64,000 nt of DNA, taken from Ruminococcaceae bacterium KH2T8 (GTDB lineage Bacteria > Bacillota > Clostridia > Saccharofermentanales > Saccharofermentanaceae). The notes beneath the pieces are model-generated. The model made no database searches, was not told the origin of the DNA, and worked only from the letters and a program-made list of their open reading frames with translations. Below, in pieces: positions 1 through 8,198 of this stretch (position 1 is its first letter; the number at the start of each line of letters is the position of its first letter). Made by a program: the position numbers and the translations under genes. The DNA is taken from positions 1 to 64,000 of the forward strand of contig FOIY01000006.1 of assembly GCA_900111435.1 (NCBI GenBank), written 5' to 3'.

Positions 1-1355
1 GAACCCGTAAGTTCTATCTGCATAGCTTCAAGACGAAGGCTCTGACCTGAGGTTCCTGCAGCTTCACCGTTATAGGACCAGTCCTGCCAGCCTACGTTTT
101 GTACATGAGTCTTGTAGCGTACGCCGAGGTCGAGATCCGATTCGACATTGATAGCCATGGCCTCAAGCCTTAAGGAACGACCTTCCGTTCCTGCCATAGC
201 ACCGTCGTAAACGTAGTCCTGCCAACCGATATTCTGAACGTGGGTTGAATAGTTGACCGATACGTTCGGTGAGGCAGGCTGAGCCGCAGGAGCGGCGGGA
301 GCTACCGGAGCAGGTGCCGATGTCGTCTCGGTGGGAGCCGAGGTGGTTTCAGCAGGTGCCGTTGTAGTAGTCGCGGGCGCGGAAGTTGCGGATGTTGTGG
401 ACGTAGTAGTTGCTGTGGTGGTCGTTGTCGTGGTGGTCGGAGTGATCGAACTACTCTCAGCTTGGCTGTAGATATTATCTATGTCAGCTACCGTATCATT
501 CTCGATGTAGTAAAGGAACATGAAAATCTCTTTCATGAAGAGTGTCATATTGTGATCCCCGGTACTGAAGCTCTTGACCTTGTGAGGAATGCCTCTTTGC
601 GTAAAGAGATTCATATAACGCCAGAGATCCCCAAATCTTTCGCCGTTCTGCTCAGTCTCGGTTGCACAGATAAGGAGATGTGCATCAGGATCATCGGAAT
701 AGTGAAGTCTCTCATCGAGTTCGCTATCGAGGATCCAGCCTCCCTGGGGATTATAGAACATCCATGAAGAACTGAGTCCGCCAACATTTACGACTCTGTC
801 GTAGTATTCGCAGCCGGCAAAGAGAGCGGCACAACCACCCATTGAATAACCTCCGACGCTGATCTCGGCTCCGGTATCTACCTTGGAAGATATCTGTCCG
901 GCCTGTATCGCATCGAGAAGGTCACCGAAATACGACTCTCCCATATGTGAAGCAGCATGCCTGTTGCTGTAGGTACAAAACGCATTATCTGTTATGGGAT
1001 AGCATGTATCATCCTGCGAATTAAATATGGGTATGATATAGACATAGTCATCGATAAGTCCGGATGCCGACCATTTGTTGGCGTGCCCCGGGAACTCATA
1101 ACGATATCCGTCATATGTGCCAAGACCGGGAAAGAGAATAACGGGTTTAAAACTGCCGTTCCTGTTAGGGGCGAGGACGTAACAGCTCTGAGTCGATCCG
1201 TCGTACCCTGTAAATGTTGCGGTAGAAAGCTGATCCGGATAAGTATTGCCGGAATCGGCGAGGAGATCCTTACCGGAACAGAAGTGTAGGATAGCGACGA
1301 CCGCTATCGTCAATATAATAAGTGATGTTGTAAATCTTGATATTGCCTTTTTCAT
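1..1355 (-). CDS. Secreted esterase with ChW repeats (3' end beyond window)
   Basis: The frame is open from an ATG at 1355 (preceded by GAGGTG) to the window edge, so the C-terminus is missing. The product starts with a Lys-rich hydrophobic signal segment (MKKAISRFTT...), followed by an alpha/beta-hydrolase domain with the nucleophile elbow GYSMGG and a likely catalytic His in the GDHNM motif. A Thr/Ser/Pro-rich linker follows, then at least two hydrophobic-W repeats carrying the THVQNIGWQ and SLRLEAM signatures. It is probably an exported carbohydrate esterase or feruloyl-esterase-like enzyme whose ChW repeats attach to the cell surface or a substrate; substrate is unknown. It is a tandem paralogue of the gene at 1374-3239, which ends 18 bases upstream, so the two are probably one transcript. 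Family call firm, specificity not. Confidence 0.85.
   Translation of the reverse strand, partial: MKKAISRFTTSLIILTIAVVAILHFCSGKDLLADSGNTYPDQLSTATFTGYDGSTQSCYVLAPNRNGSFKPVILFPGLGTYDGYRYEFPGHANKWSASGLIDDYVYIIPIFNSQDDTCYPITDNAFCTYSNRHAASHMGESYFGDLLDAIQAGQISSKVDTGAEISVGGYSMGGCAALFAGCEYYDRVVNVGGLSSSWMFYNPQGGWILDSELDERLHYSDDPDAHLLICATETEQNGERFGDLWRYMNLFTQRGIPHKVKSFSTGDHNMTLFMKEIFMFLYYIENDTVADIDNIYSQAESSSITPTTTTTTTTATTTSTTSATSAPATTTTAPAETTSAPTETTSAPAPVAPAAPAAQPASPNVSVNYSTHVQNIGWQDYVYDGAMAGTEGRSLRLEAMAINVESDLDLGVRYKTHVQNVGWQDWSYNGEAAGTSGQSLRLEAMQIELTG
64..264. repeat. ChW-repeat DNA nearly identical to 1906-2106
   Basis: This segment aligns without gaps, at a constant offset of 1842 bases, to 1906-2106. 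Only a small number of differences are seen over about 200 bases. It encodes two ChW repeats of the first esterase; its partner encodes the matching repeats of the second. The hydrolase domains of the two genes are far more different, so the repeat portion has probably been homogenised by gene conversion or exchanged recently. Confidence 0.75.
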
Positions 1356-1373
1356 GGAGCGCACCTCGAATGA

Positions 1374-3239
1374 TCAAGCCTGATAGAAAGCATTCGCTGT
1401 ACTGCCGGGAGCGGGAGTACCTGCAGGTACGATCAATATCTCGATACCTTCAAGCCTATAGGCATAACCTGCACTTCCGCAGGATGCTCCGTTCGAGGCC
1501 CAACCTGTCCATCCGAAGTTCTGTACGTGCGTCCTGTAGTAGATGTCGTACTGATCGGCATTCTCACCGGTAAGCTCGATTTCGATCGCTTCAAGTCTTA
1601 AGGACTGTCCTTCGGTACCGGAGAACTCTCCGTCAGTCGACCAGTTTTCTTCCCAGCCGATGTTCTGTATATGGGTCCTGTACTGTACGCCTACGCCGCT
1701 AAGACCGTCCACGCTGATATGGATGCCTTCAAGACGAAGTGACTGTCCCGTAGTACCTGCCATAACGCCGTCCGTTACATAGGACTGCCATCCTATGTTC
1801 TGAACATGTGTGTTATAGGATACGAAGTTTGAAGGCTCGCCCTTGCGGACGATCTTTATCTGCATACCTTCAAGTCGAAGCGACTGACCTGAAGTACCGG
1901 CAGAATCACCGTTATAGAACCAGTCCTGCCAGCCTACATTCTGTACATGAGTCTTGTAGCGTACGCCGAGGTCGAGATCCGATTCGACATTGATGGCCAT
2001 AGCTTCAAGCCTTAAGGAACGACCTTCGGTCCCTGCCATCGCACCGTCGTAAACGTAGTCCTGCCAACCGATATTCTGAACGTGAGTAGAATAGTTGACC
2101 GATACGTCCGATCGTGTGGTACTTAATACAGACGAAGGTGCAGCAGGAGCTACGGGATCGGGTGCTGACGTTGTCTCGGTAGGAGCAACAGTAGTCTCAG
2201 CAACTGTTGTTGTAGCTGCAGTCGTAGCCGCGGGCGCGGAAGTTGCAGATGTTGTAGAAGGTGTTGTCTCCGCAGTGGTAGCAACAGTTGTTGATGATGT
2301 ACTCGTTGAAGTTGATGTTCCTGAACTTGATGATGAGAAATCATCAAACGTTGCGCTTCGGCACTGTTCTTCCGTAGGAAGTACATCGTTTTGGATGTAG
2401 TACAGGTACATATAAAGTTCTCTGAACATAAGATCACTGTTATGTATACCGGAAGAGAAGATATAAGTTGTAAAAGCGTACTGTTCGGGCATTATGCTCG
2501 CATAGAATTCAACTGTCTTCTTCGATGTGTAAGGATTACCGTCTGTAGTCTCTACTGCACTGGCTGTAAGGAATCTGTGAGCATTTGCATCTGATGAATA
2601 GACGATCTGTGACTGATCCTGATACCATCCCCAGTTTACCGTGTAAGGGGGATTCGGATAGAAAAGACTGCTGGAACTGAATGCTCCTACATTAATGATG
2701 ACATCATTTCGTCTGATGCCTGCATCAAGAGAGGAACAACCTCCAAGAGAAAAACCGGCCACTGATATACCGACGGAATCATCTATCTTGGAACTGGCTG
2801 TTCCGTCCAGGATATCATCGATAAGGAAATCGAGTTTTGACTTGCCGGTGTTTCCGATAGGAGACTTGTTAAAGTGATGAGACTTATCACCGGTATTTGC
2901 TCCTATATCAGGTACGACGAATACGACAGGATCGAGCGTGCCTGAAGCCATCCAGTTATTGGCTCTGTTCTCAAGGTCTGCAACATCTCCGACTCCGCCC
3001 ATTCCGTGGAACATTATTACGACCGGATAAGTGCCATCTTCCTCAGGTTCGATGACGTAATAAGTCATTGATTCTGAAGCGGGAAGCTGTTTAGTGACAG
3101 TTCTCCTGGCTCCGTAATGGATCACCTGATCGGCGTAGACCGACGTTTCTTTACCGCGTAAAGCGGATAATGTAACAAGTAACAGAACCGAGGTCATTAC
3201 GGCGACCACGGCGCGTGCAAAAGATCTTCGATTGTTCAT
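1374..3239 (-). CDS. Secreted esterase with five ChW repeats
   Basis: 621 residues. Residues 1-36 form a signal peptide (basic start, hydrophobic core, VYA cleavage-like site). Residues about 50-290 are an alpha/beta-hydrolase of the putative esterase family: HGMGG oxyanion region near 78-82, nucleophile elbow GFSLGG with Ser164, and a likely catalytic His in the SSGIHNS segment. A Ser/Thr/Ala-rich linker (about 300-365) leads to five ChW repeats, each with a TH(V/I)QN(I/V/F)GW core and a RLE motif. Such repeats are common on exported clostridial proteins and are thought to mediate surface or carbohydrate attachment. The downstream paralogue follows after 18 bases. The protein is predicted to be extracellular; the ester it cleaves (acetyl, feruloyl or other) cannot be read from sequence. 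Confidence 0.88.
   Translation of the reverse strand: MNNRRSFARAVVAVMTSVLLLVTLSALRGKETSVYADQVIHYGARRTVTKQLPASESMTYYVIEPEEDGTYPVVIMFHGMGGVGDVADLENRANNWMASGTLDPVVFVVPDIGANTGDKSHHFNKSPIGNTGKSKLDFLIDDILDGTASSKIDDSVGISVAGFSLGGCSSLDAGIRRNDVIINVGAFSSSSLFYPNPPYTVNWGWYQDQSQIVYSSDANAHRFLTASAVETTDGNPYTSKKTVEFYASIMPEQYAFTTYIFSSGIHNSDLMFRELYMYLYYIQNDVLPTEEQCRSATFDDFSSSSSGTSTSTSTSSTTVATTAETTPSTTSATSAPAATTAATTTVAETTVAPTETTSAPDPVAPAAPSSVLSTTRSDVSVNYSTHVQNIGWQDYVYDGAMAGTEGRSLRLEAMAINVESDLDLGVRYKTHVQNVGWQDWFYNGDSAGTSGQSLRLEGMQIKIVRKGEPSNFVSYNTHVQNIGWQSYVTDGVMAGTTGQSLRLEGIHISVDGLSGVGVQYRTHIQNIGWEENWSTDGEFSGTEGQSLRLEAIEIELTGENADQYDIYYRTHVQNFGWTGWASNGASCGSAGYAYRLEGIEILIVPAGTPAPGSTANAFYQA
1906..2106. repeat. Partner copy of the ChW-repeat DNA at 64-264
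   Basis: Lies inside the second esterase gene and encodes the first two ChW repeats after its linker. It matches 64-264 almost base for base, while the flanking linker is shared in composition only. Confidence 0.75.
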
Positions 3240-3357
3240 AAGATTTATCCCTACCCTAAATAGTTATCACAAACTCATAAATGAGTATAACGACCGTTAA
3301 CGATCGCTATCAATGGGCATTATCACTAAATTTGCTTTCATGTGATTATTCATGATC

Positions 3358-3399
3358 GTAAAAGGGAAAAGGCTTCGGGGAAATATCCTCGAAGCCTTT
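3358..3399 (-). terminator. Rho-independent terminator after LRR gene
   Basis: Read on the minus strand, GAAGCC-type arms (3391-3399 pairing with 3368-3376, extended by GGGG/CCTC) enclose a short loop and are followed by T-rich sequence. It ends transcription of the leucine-rich-repeat gene before the esterase pair. Its stem is almost the same as the terminator at 5241-5276. Confidence 0.8.
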
Positions 3400-3429
3400 C
3401 GCTTAAGATGTCATTTTATCCTTCAGGTA

Positions 3430-5085
3430 TCAGTATATGAAGTACCATCTGCCTCCGAAATTGATCAGTGCTCTTTGAAGGACACCGTCGGAACCTAAGT
3501 AGAATAGACCTCCATTGTAATATACGAGACCTGTCATCATTGCTCCGTTGTCGTTGAACAGATAAATGGAACCGTTGATGTTACGAAGACCTGTCGCAAG
3601 TTCGCCGTTCTCATCGTAGTAATAACGTACGCCGTCAACCTCGACCCATGTGTTGATGAGTGTTTCTTCAGCATCTTCTGTTTCAGTATCGATGTCTGCT
3701 CCCGTGATGATCTCCGTATCGGGTTCGAAGCAGATCGAATAGTAATAAGGATAATCTTCCTCATCATAAAGTGTAAGAGTATAGGATACAGTGATGAAAT
3801 CTTCATCGGTACCATCCTGTTCTCCCTCATTAAAAGCTCTGATGAGATTAGGATTATTGCTGATATCCAGAGATGTTATACCCGTATCGACAACTGAAAG
3901 GTGCTCGAGTTCAGGGTTATTGCTGATATCAAGTGATGTAAGATCATCCTCCATCCAGATGCCCAGATAGCTGAGGTCAGGACATGCACTGAGATCGAGC
4001 TCGGAGAAATCATTCCTTATGAGGATGAGTGTACTCAGGTCTTCGTTAAGGACCAGTGAAGAGATGCCGGGGTTGTATGTGCAATCAAGTCTTCTGAGAC
4101 TGGGAATATTACTTACGTCGAGAGTTGTGATCTCAGCGCAGCCGGAGATCTCAAGCTGATAAAGTGAAGTAAGGAGCTCTATTCCCGTAAGATCCGTGAT
4201 CTCGTGATTATCGTAATCAATGACATTCAGGTAATCACATGAATCGATCTCTGAAGTTGTAAGGATACCATCGCCGTTAAGATCGACCTGCTCCGAGATG
4301 ATATTTCTGAAACAGGGATTAGGGAAATTATCCTCGTTAACGGCAATGCCGGAAACGTCATGGGAAGTGATGATCTCCGTATCAGGACTTAAGTGGATGC
4401 AGACCTCGTCGCCGTTGTAAACATAAGCTACTGACGGATATCCGGATCTGGAGAAATCATCATCGTAGTATCCATACTGGTAAGCAGTTATCAGTCTGGG
4501 ATTGTTGCTGATATCGATAGATGTGATATTCGTTCCGCTAAAGTCGATAAAGACCAGCTCGGGATTATTGCTGATATCGATGGATGAGATCGTATTCCCC
4601 GTAAGGATAAGATCGGTAAGTTCCGGGAATCCCGTTACATCGAAGCTTGTGAGAGATGTGTTCTCGAGAGTTATATAGTGGATCGCGGGATTCACGTTTA
4701 CTGAGCTGAGATCCGGGGTATTCCTGCAGTCGACGCTGTAGACACCGGCAAGTCCCTGAGTATCGAGCGCTGTCAATCCCGTGACGTTATATACCTGAAC
4801 GTGTGTTAATCCGTAAAGATATTCGATACCCGTCAGTTCACCTGAGAAATCGTCGTATTCTCCGTTGATGGAGAGATAGCGGAACGATGAGATCTCCGCG
4901 TCGCTGAGGAAGCCGTTACCGTCTGTGTCGACCTCCTCTGAGATCAGAGATCTGAAACAGGGATTGGGAAAATACTCTTCCGAGATCGCCAGTTCGTTCT
5001 CGTCTGCGAGTACAGTTCCTGAGAATATAGAAACTGATACCGCAAGGCTTGCGATCACTCCGACCGCCTTCGTTAATTTGTTCAT
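3430..5085 (-). CDS. Secreted leucine-rich-repeat protein with EF-hand-like loops and wall-binding tail
   Basis: 551 residues with a signal peptide (about 1-27, ending VLA). Two units follow with the same plan. Each begins with the motif FPNPCFR and a calcium-loop-like stretch (DTDGNGFLSDAE at 53-64; DLNGDGILTTSE in the second unit) and continues into irregular leucine-rich repeats with the recurrent phrase (S/D)IDISNNPEL. The last 70 residues hold choline/cell-wall-binding-type repeats (DGVRYYYDENGELATG, NGAMMTGLVYYNGG, GSDGVLQRA). This suggests an exported surface protein that binds a ligand or polysaccharide through the LRR face, stabilised by calcium, and attaches non-covalently to the wall. 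No enzymatic motif is visible. ATG at 5085 follows a GGGGG-type ribosome site. Confidence 0.82.
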   Translation of the reverse strand: MNKLTKAVGVIASLAVSVSIFSGTVLADENELAISEEYFPNPCFRSLISEEVDTDGNGFLSDAEISSFRYLSINGEYDDFSGELTGIEYLYGLTHVQVYNVTGLTALDTQGLAGVYSVDCRNTPDLSSVNVNPAIHYITLENTSLTSFDVTGFPELTDLILTGNTISSIDISNNPELVFIDFSGTNITSIDISNNPRLITAYQYGYYDDDFSRSGYPSVAYVYNGDEVCIHLSPDTEIITSHDVSGIAVNEDNFPNPCFRNIISEQVDLNGDGILTTSEIDSCDYLNVIDYDNHEITDLTGIELLTSLYQLEISGCAEITTLDVSNIPSLRRLDCTYNPGISSLVLNEDLSTLILIRNDFSELDLSACPDLSYLGIWMEDDLTSLDISNNPELEHLSVVDTGITSLDISNNPNLIRAFNEGEQDGTDEDFITVSYTLTLYDEEDYPYYYSICFEPDTEIITGADIDTETEDAEETLINTWVEVDGVRYYYDENGELATGLRNINGSIYLFNDNGAMMTGLVYYNGGLFYLGSDGVLQRALINFGGRWYFIY

Positions 5086-5240
5086 ATTCTACCCCCTTAT
5101 GATAGATTAATAACTGAAGGGGGTTATAACTCGTTAACCACCTGCTTGTAAACCGTAAACAGTTCCTTTTATGAGGAAACTTCAAATTTTGACCATTAAA
5201 GATCAATAAATTCAAAGAAGGGTTTTGTGGAAACCGCAAC

Positions 5241-5276
5241 TAAAAAGGCTTCGGGGAACATGTCCTCGAAGCCTTG
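5241..5276 (-). terminator. Rho-independent terminator after acyl-CoA synthetase gene
   Basis: Minus-strand stem AAGGCTTCGAGG/CCCCGAAGCCTT followed by TTTTT, placed 23 bases after the stop of the synthetase gene. Nearly identical in stem to the terminator at 3358-3399. Confidence 0.82.
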
Positions 5277-5298
5277 TAATATCTGATCTTCAGTGTTA

Positions 5299-7659
5299 TC
5301 AGTTCTGCTTATTGTCGTTAGCTCTGATCTCAGTTCTTCTGATCTTTCCGCTGACAGTCTTGGGAAGTTCGGTAACGAACTCAACGACTCTGGGATACTT
5401 ATAAGGAGCAGTCTTCTCCTTAACATAATCCTGGATCTCTTTCTTGAGTTCCTCAGTGGGCTCAGCCTTGCCGGGAACAAGAACGATAGTTGCCTTAACA
5501 ACGATACCTCTTACGCCCTGAGGGTCGGGAGTACCTGTAACGGCGCACTCGAGAACATAAGGAAGCTCCATGATGACGCTCTCGATCTCGAAAGGTCCGA
5601 TACGGTAACCGGAAGACTTGATAACGTCGTCGATACGTCCGACATACCAGATGTAGCCGTCCTCATCTCTCCAAGCCGTATCACCCGTGTGATAGAAGCC
5701 GTCATGCCATGCTTCGTTGGTCTTTTCTTCGTCCTTGTAGTAGCAGAGGAAGAGACCGTTAGGAGCGCCCTTATCAGTCTTGATGCAGATCTCGCCTGTC
5801 TCACCGGGCTTGCAGTCTTTTCCGTTCTCGTCGAGTACGTGAACATCGTAGAGGGGATTGGGCTTACCCATGGATCCGAGCCTGATGGAGGATCCGACGA
5901 GGTTAGCGATAGCAAGAGTTGTTTCTGTCTGACCGAAGCCCTCCATGAGACGGATACCGGTCGCTTTCATGAACTGGTTGAATACCTCGGGGTTCAATGC
6001 CTCACCAGCGACCGTAGCATACTTAAGGGAAGAGAGGTCGTACTTTGACAGATCTTCCTTTACGAAGAATCGGAACATTGTAGGCGGAGCACAGAATGTA
6101 GTGATGTTGTACTTAGCGAACATGGGAAGAATCTCATTTGCATGGAATCTGTCGAAGTCGAAAGTAAATGTAGGTGCCTCGCAGAGCCACTGTCCGTAGA
6201 GCTTACCCCAGAGAGCCTTACCCCAGCCCGTATCGGAGATAGTGAAGTGAAGACCGTTAGGGTCTACGTTATGCCAGTACTTGGCAGTCGTGAAGTGACC
6301 GAGTGCATATCTGTAGGAGTGAAGTACCATCTTGGGATAACCCGTAGTACCGGAGGAGAAGAACATTACCATGGGATCGTCTCCGCATGCTGCGTCTTCG
6401 GGTCTTTCGAATACATCGGAGAATGATTCGTACTCCTTGTTGAAATCGTGCCAGCCTTCACGGCAGCCGTTGACCATTACGAAAGTATCCATCGTCTCAC
6501 AGCTCTGTGCAGCCTTGTATGCTTCATCGGCAGTCTCGCCGTCTGCGGTACATATGATGCCCTTACATCCGGCGGCCTTGAAACGGTAATCGAAATCGTG
6601 CTCGCGAAGAAGGTTGGTAGCGGGGATAGCTATTGCACCGATCTTATGAAGAGCGAGGATGGAGAACCAGAACTGGTAGTGACGCTTCAATACGAGCATT
6701 ACCTTGTCGCCCTTCTTGATGCCGAGGGACTTAAAGTAGTTTGCAGTCTTGTTGGAATACTTCTTCATCTCTTCAAAAGTGAAGCGATGGTCAGTAACAC
6801 AGTCCTTGTTGACCCACATCATGGCTGTCTTATCGGGATCCTTATCGGCGATAGCGTCGACACAGTCGAAAGCGAAGTTGAACTTCTTAACCTCGTCCTC
6901 AACAAATTCGATCTTGGAAAGGATGCCCTGATCGTTGAGCTCAGTCTTAACGTACTTTTCGTAGACGGGATCCTTGAGATCTGCAAGATCAACGTTAGTA
7001 ACGTTATCTGCTCTGTATTCCGTCTTGAATGTGGACTTATATGTCTCTCCCTTGGACCATGCCTCGGGATTTAAGATGATGGCATAGAACTCACAGTCCT
7101 CACCGCCAATTGCGAACTCACCGTGAGGCGTGGAAGAATCGAAGAAGATGGAATCGCCGGGATTTAAGATCTCGACGGCATCGCCGATCATTACCTTGAG
7201 GGTACCTCTTACAACGATATTCATTTCCTGACCTACGTGAGTAACGAGCTCGTAGGGAGGATTGAGCGCTTCTTCGGAATAGGGGATGATGACCCTGAAG
7301 GGCTCGGCAAGCTTGCTCTTGAATCTTGAGCCGAGTCTTAAGTATTTATAGCCTTCTCTTCTTGCGATGGGACGGCCTTCACCCTTTCTCGTTACCGCAT
7401 ATGTCGTAAGGGCGGGAGCCGAACCTTCCATGAGTTCAGAGATCTCGACGCCTGCAACATTGGCGAGCTTATAAACGAAAGTGAAGTTAAAGTCTTCCTG
7501 ACCTTCCTCATACTTTAAATATTCCTCTACCGAGATGCCGACCTTCTCAGCCATTTCCTCGGGTGTGAGGTTCATGTCGAGACGGATACCCTTTACACGG
7601 TCTGCGACCTCGCGGATCTTCTCGTCCATCTGTCCGTTTAGATTCAAATTCTCTGCCAT
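5299..7659 (-). CDS. XRE-cupin-acyl-CoA synthetase fusion
   Basis: 786 residues with three parts. Residues about 10-65 are an XRE-type helix-turn-helix (LTPEEMAEKVGISVEEYLKYEEG). Residues about 120-195 are a cupin barrel (GTLKVMIGD..LNPGDSIFFDSSTPHGEF). From about 245 to the end is an AMP-forming acyl-CoA synthetase with the P-loop FFSSGTTGYPKM, the adenylate motif GFGQTET, the hinge TGD..RDEDGYIWYVGR.DD.IKSSGYRIGP and the C-terminal catalytic Lys in PKTVSGKIRR. XRE-cupin proteins are normally small-molecule-responsive regulators; here the module is fused to the enzyme. The ligase resembles medium/branched-chain acyl-CoA synthetases, so a short or branched carboxylate is the likely substrate (inference). 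A T-box leader precedes the gene and a terminator follows it, so it is a single-gene unit. Confidence 0.9.
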   Translation of the reverse strand: MAENLNLNGQMDEKIREVADRVKGIRLDMNLTPEEMAEKVGISVEEYLKYEEGQEDFNFTFVYKLANVAGVEISELMEGSAPALTTYAVTRKGEGRPIARREGYKYLRLGSRFKSKLAEPFRVIIPYSEEALNPPYELVTHVGQEMNIVVRGTLKVMIGDAVEILNPGDSIFFDSSTPHGEFAIGGEDCEFYAIILNPEAWSKGETYKSTFKTEYRADNVTNVDLADLKDPVYEKYVKTELNDQGILSKIEFVEDEVKKFNFAFDCVDAIADKDPDKTAMMWVNKDCVTDHRFTFEEMKKYSNKTANYFKSLGIKKGDKVMLVLKRHYQFWFSILALHKIGAIAIPATNLLREHDFDYRFKAAGCKGIICTADGETADEAYKAAQSCETMDTFVMVNGCREGWHDFNKEYESFSDVFERPEDAACGDDPMVMFFSSGTTGYPKMVLHSYRYALGHFTTAKYWHNVDPNGLHFTISDTGWGKALWGKLYGQWLCEAPTFTFDFDRFHANEILPMFAKYNITTFCAPPTMFRFFVKEDLSKYDLSSLKYATVAGEALNPEVFNQFMKATGIRLMEGFGQTETTLAIANLVGSSIRLGSMGKPNPLYDVHVLDENGKDCKPGETGEICIKTDKGAPNGLFLCYYKDEEKTNEAWHDGFYHTGDTAWRDEDGYIWYVGRIDDVIKSSGYRIGPFEIESVIMELPYVLECAVTGTPDPQGVRGIVVKATIVLVPGKAEPTEELKKEIQDYVKEKTAPYKYPRVVEFVTELPKTVSGKIRRTEIRANDNKQN

Positions 7660-7721
7660 AGTTTCTTTTCTCCTTTGTTAATTCTCTTTACCCACCAAGT
7701 GCCTGAGCGATTTACGGCAAT

Positions 7722-7757
7722 AAAAAACGCCCCAAGTCTTCCGATGAAGATCTTGAG
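7722..7757 (-). terminator. Intrinsic terminator of the T-box leader
   Basis: On the minus strand CAAGATCTTC (7746-7755) pairs with GAAGACTTG (7733-7741) across a short loop, followed by GGGGCG and six T (7722-7727). It sits directly after the T-box motif, as expected for the regulated terminator, about 60 bases before the start codon. Confidence 0.85.
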
Positions 7758-8004
7758 ACGGACATTATCCGCGGTACCACTCAAATTGTATATCCTTCGA
7801 TATACCACTTAATGGGTTCTGACAAACCCCTTGCCTTAACGCGGCTGCCTTCGAGTACAGTCTACAGGGCTGATGCCTTTCGGTGCACCGGCTCAGAAGC
7901 GATAGTCTTGTTGATACTCTTGGTTGCCGGTTCTCAGCTGCCCCGACTCTCTGTGAACCCGAACTTATCGGACCTCTTCGTCATAGCCTTTACTATATTG
8001 AAAC
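7722..8004 (-). promoter_or_regulatory. T-box leader (tRNA-sensing) of the acyl-CoA synthetase
   Basis: About 280 bases of transcribed, non-coding leader. The minus strand shows the T-box core GTGGTACCGCG (7771-7781), the stem-I AGAGAG bulge motif (7946-7955) with a GCTGAGAACCGGC distal segment, a TTCTGAGC segment after stem I, and a terminator with six T. The bulge reads TGGT, which would pair with a tRNA ending ACCA (discriminator A). The specifier triplet is uncertain; ATC (complement of 7901-7903, isoleucine) is the best candidate by comparison with the glyQS layout. Leaders of this class raise expression when the matching tRNA is uncharged. This stretch explains the long gap between 7660 and 8198. 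Confidence 0.88.
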
Positions 8005-8011
8005 AATGTAG

Positions 8012-8040
8012 AGAATAATCCCCTCGAAAACAAATGTCAA
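8012..8040 (-). promoter_or_regulatory. Promoter of the T-box transcript
   Basis: Minus strand TTGACA (8035-8040), 17-base spacer, TATTCT (8012-8017): a near-consensus housekeeping sigma site placed just upstream of T-box stem I. Confidence 0.75.
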
Positions 8041-8132
8041 CACCCAATTGGAGCGCCGTTAACAGTTCGTTAACAAAACTCTCAAATTTGCAGGGGGTTT
8101 ATTTACATTATTCGGGTATCAAATGCAGTTAT

Positions 8133-8160
8133 TTGAACTTAAAATATAGACAACTATACC
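8133..8160 (+). promoter_or_regulatory. Possible promoter of the epimerase gene
   Basis: TTGAAC (8133-8138), 16-base spacer, TATACC (8155-8160), about 40 bases before the start codon and divergent from the T-box promoter. Match is moderate. Confidence 0.4.
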
Positions 8161-8198
8161 ATCCCGCTAAATGTGTGGTAGTTTCGAGGGGTTTTATT

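Noticed and set aside
1374-2110. CRISPR-like repeated array
   Set aside because: The repeats are imperfect, in frame, and code for ChW protein repeats inside a gene. No regular spacers and no cas genes are present in the window.
7812-8018. Short plus-strand frame in the leader region
   Set aside because: The region is explained by the T-box leader on the minus strand, including its promoter, conserved core and terminator.
8034-8198. N-terminal extension of the epimerase
   Set aside because: The extension has no ribosome site and covers the divergent promoter region; the Rossmann-fold start and GAGGGG support 8199.
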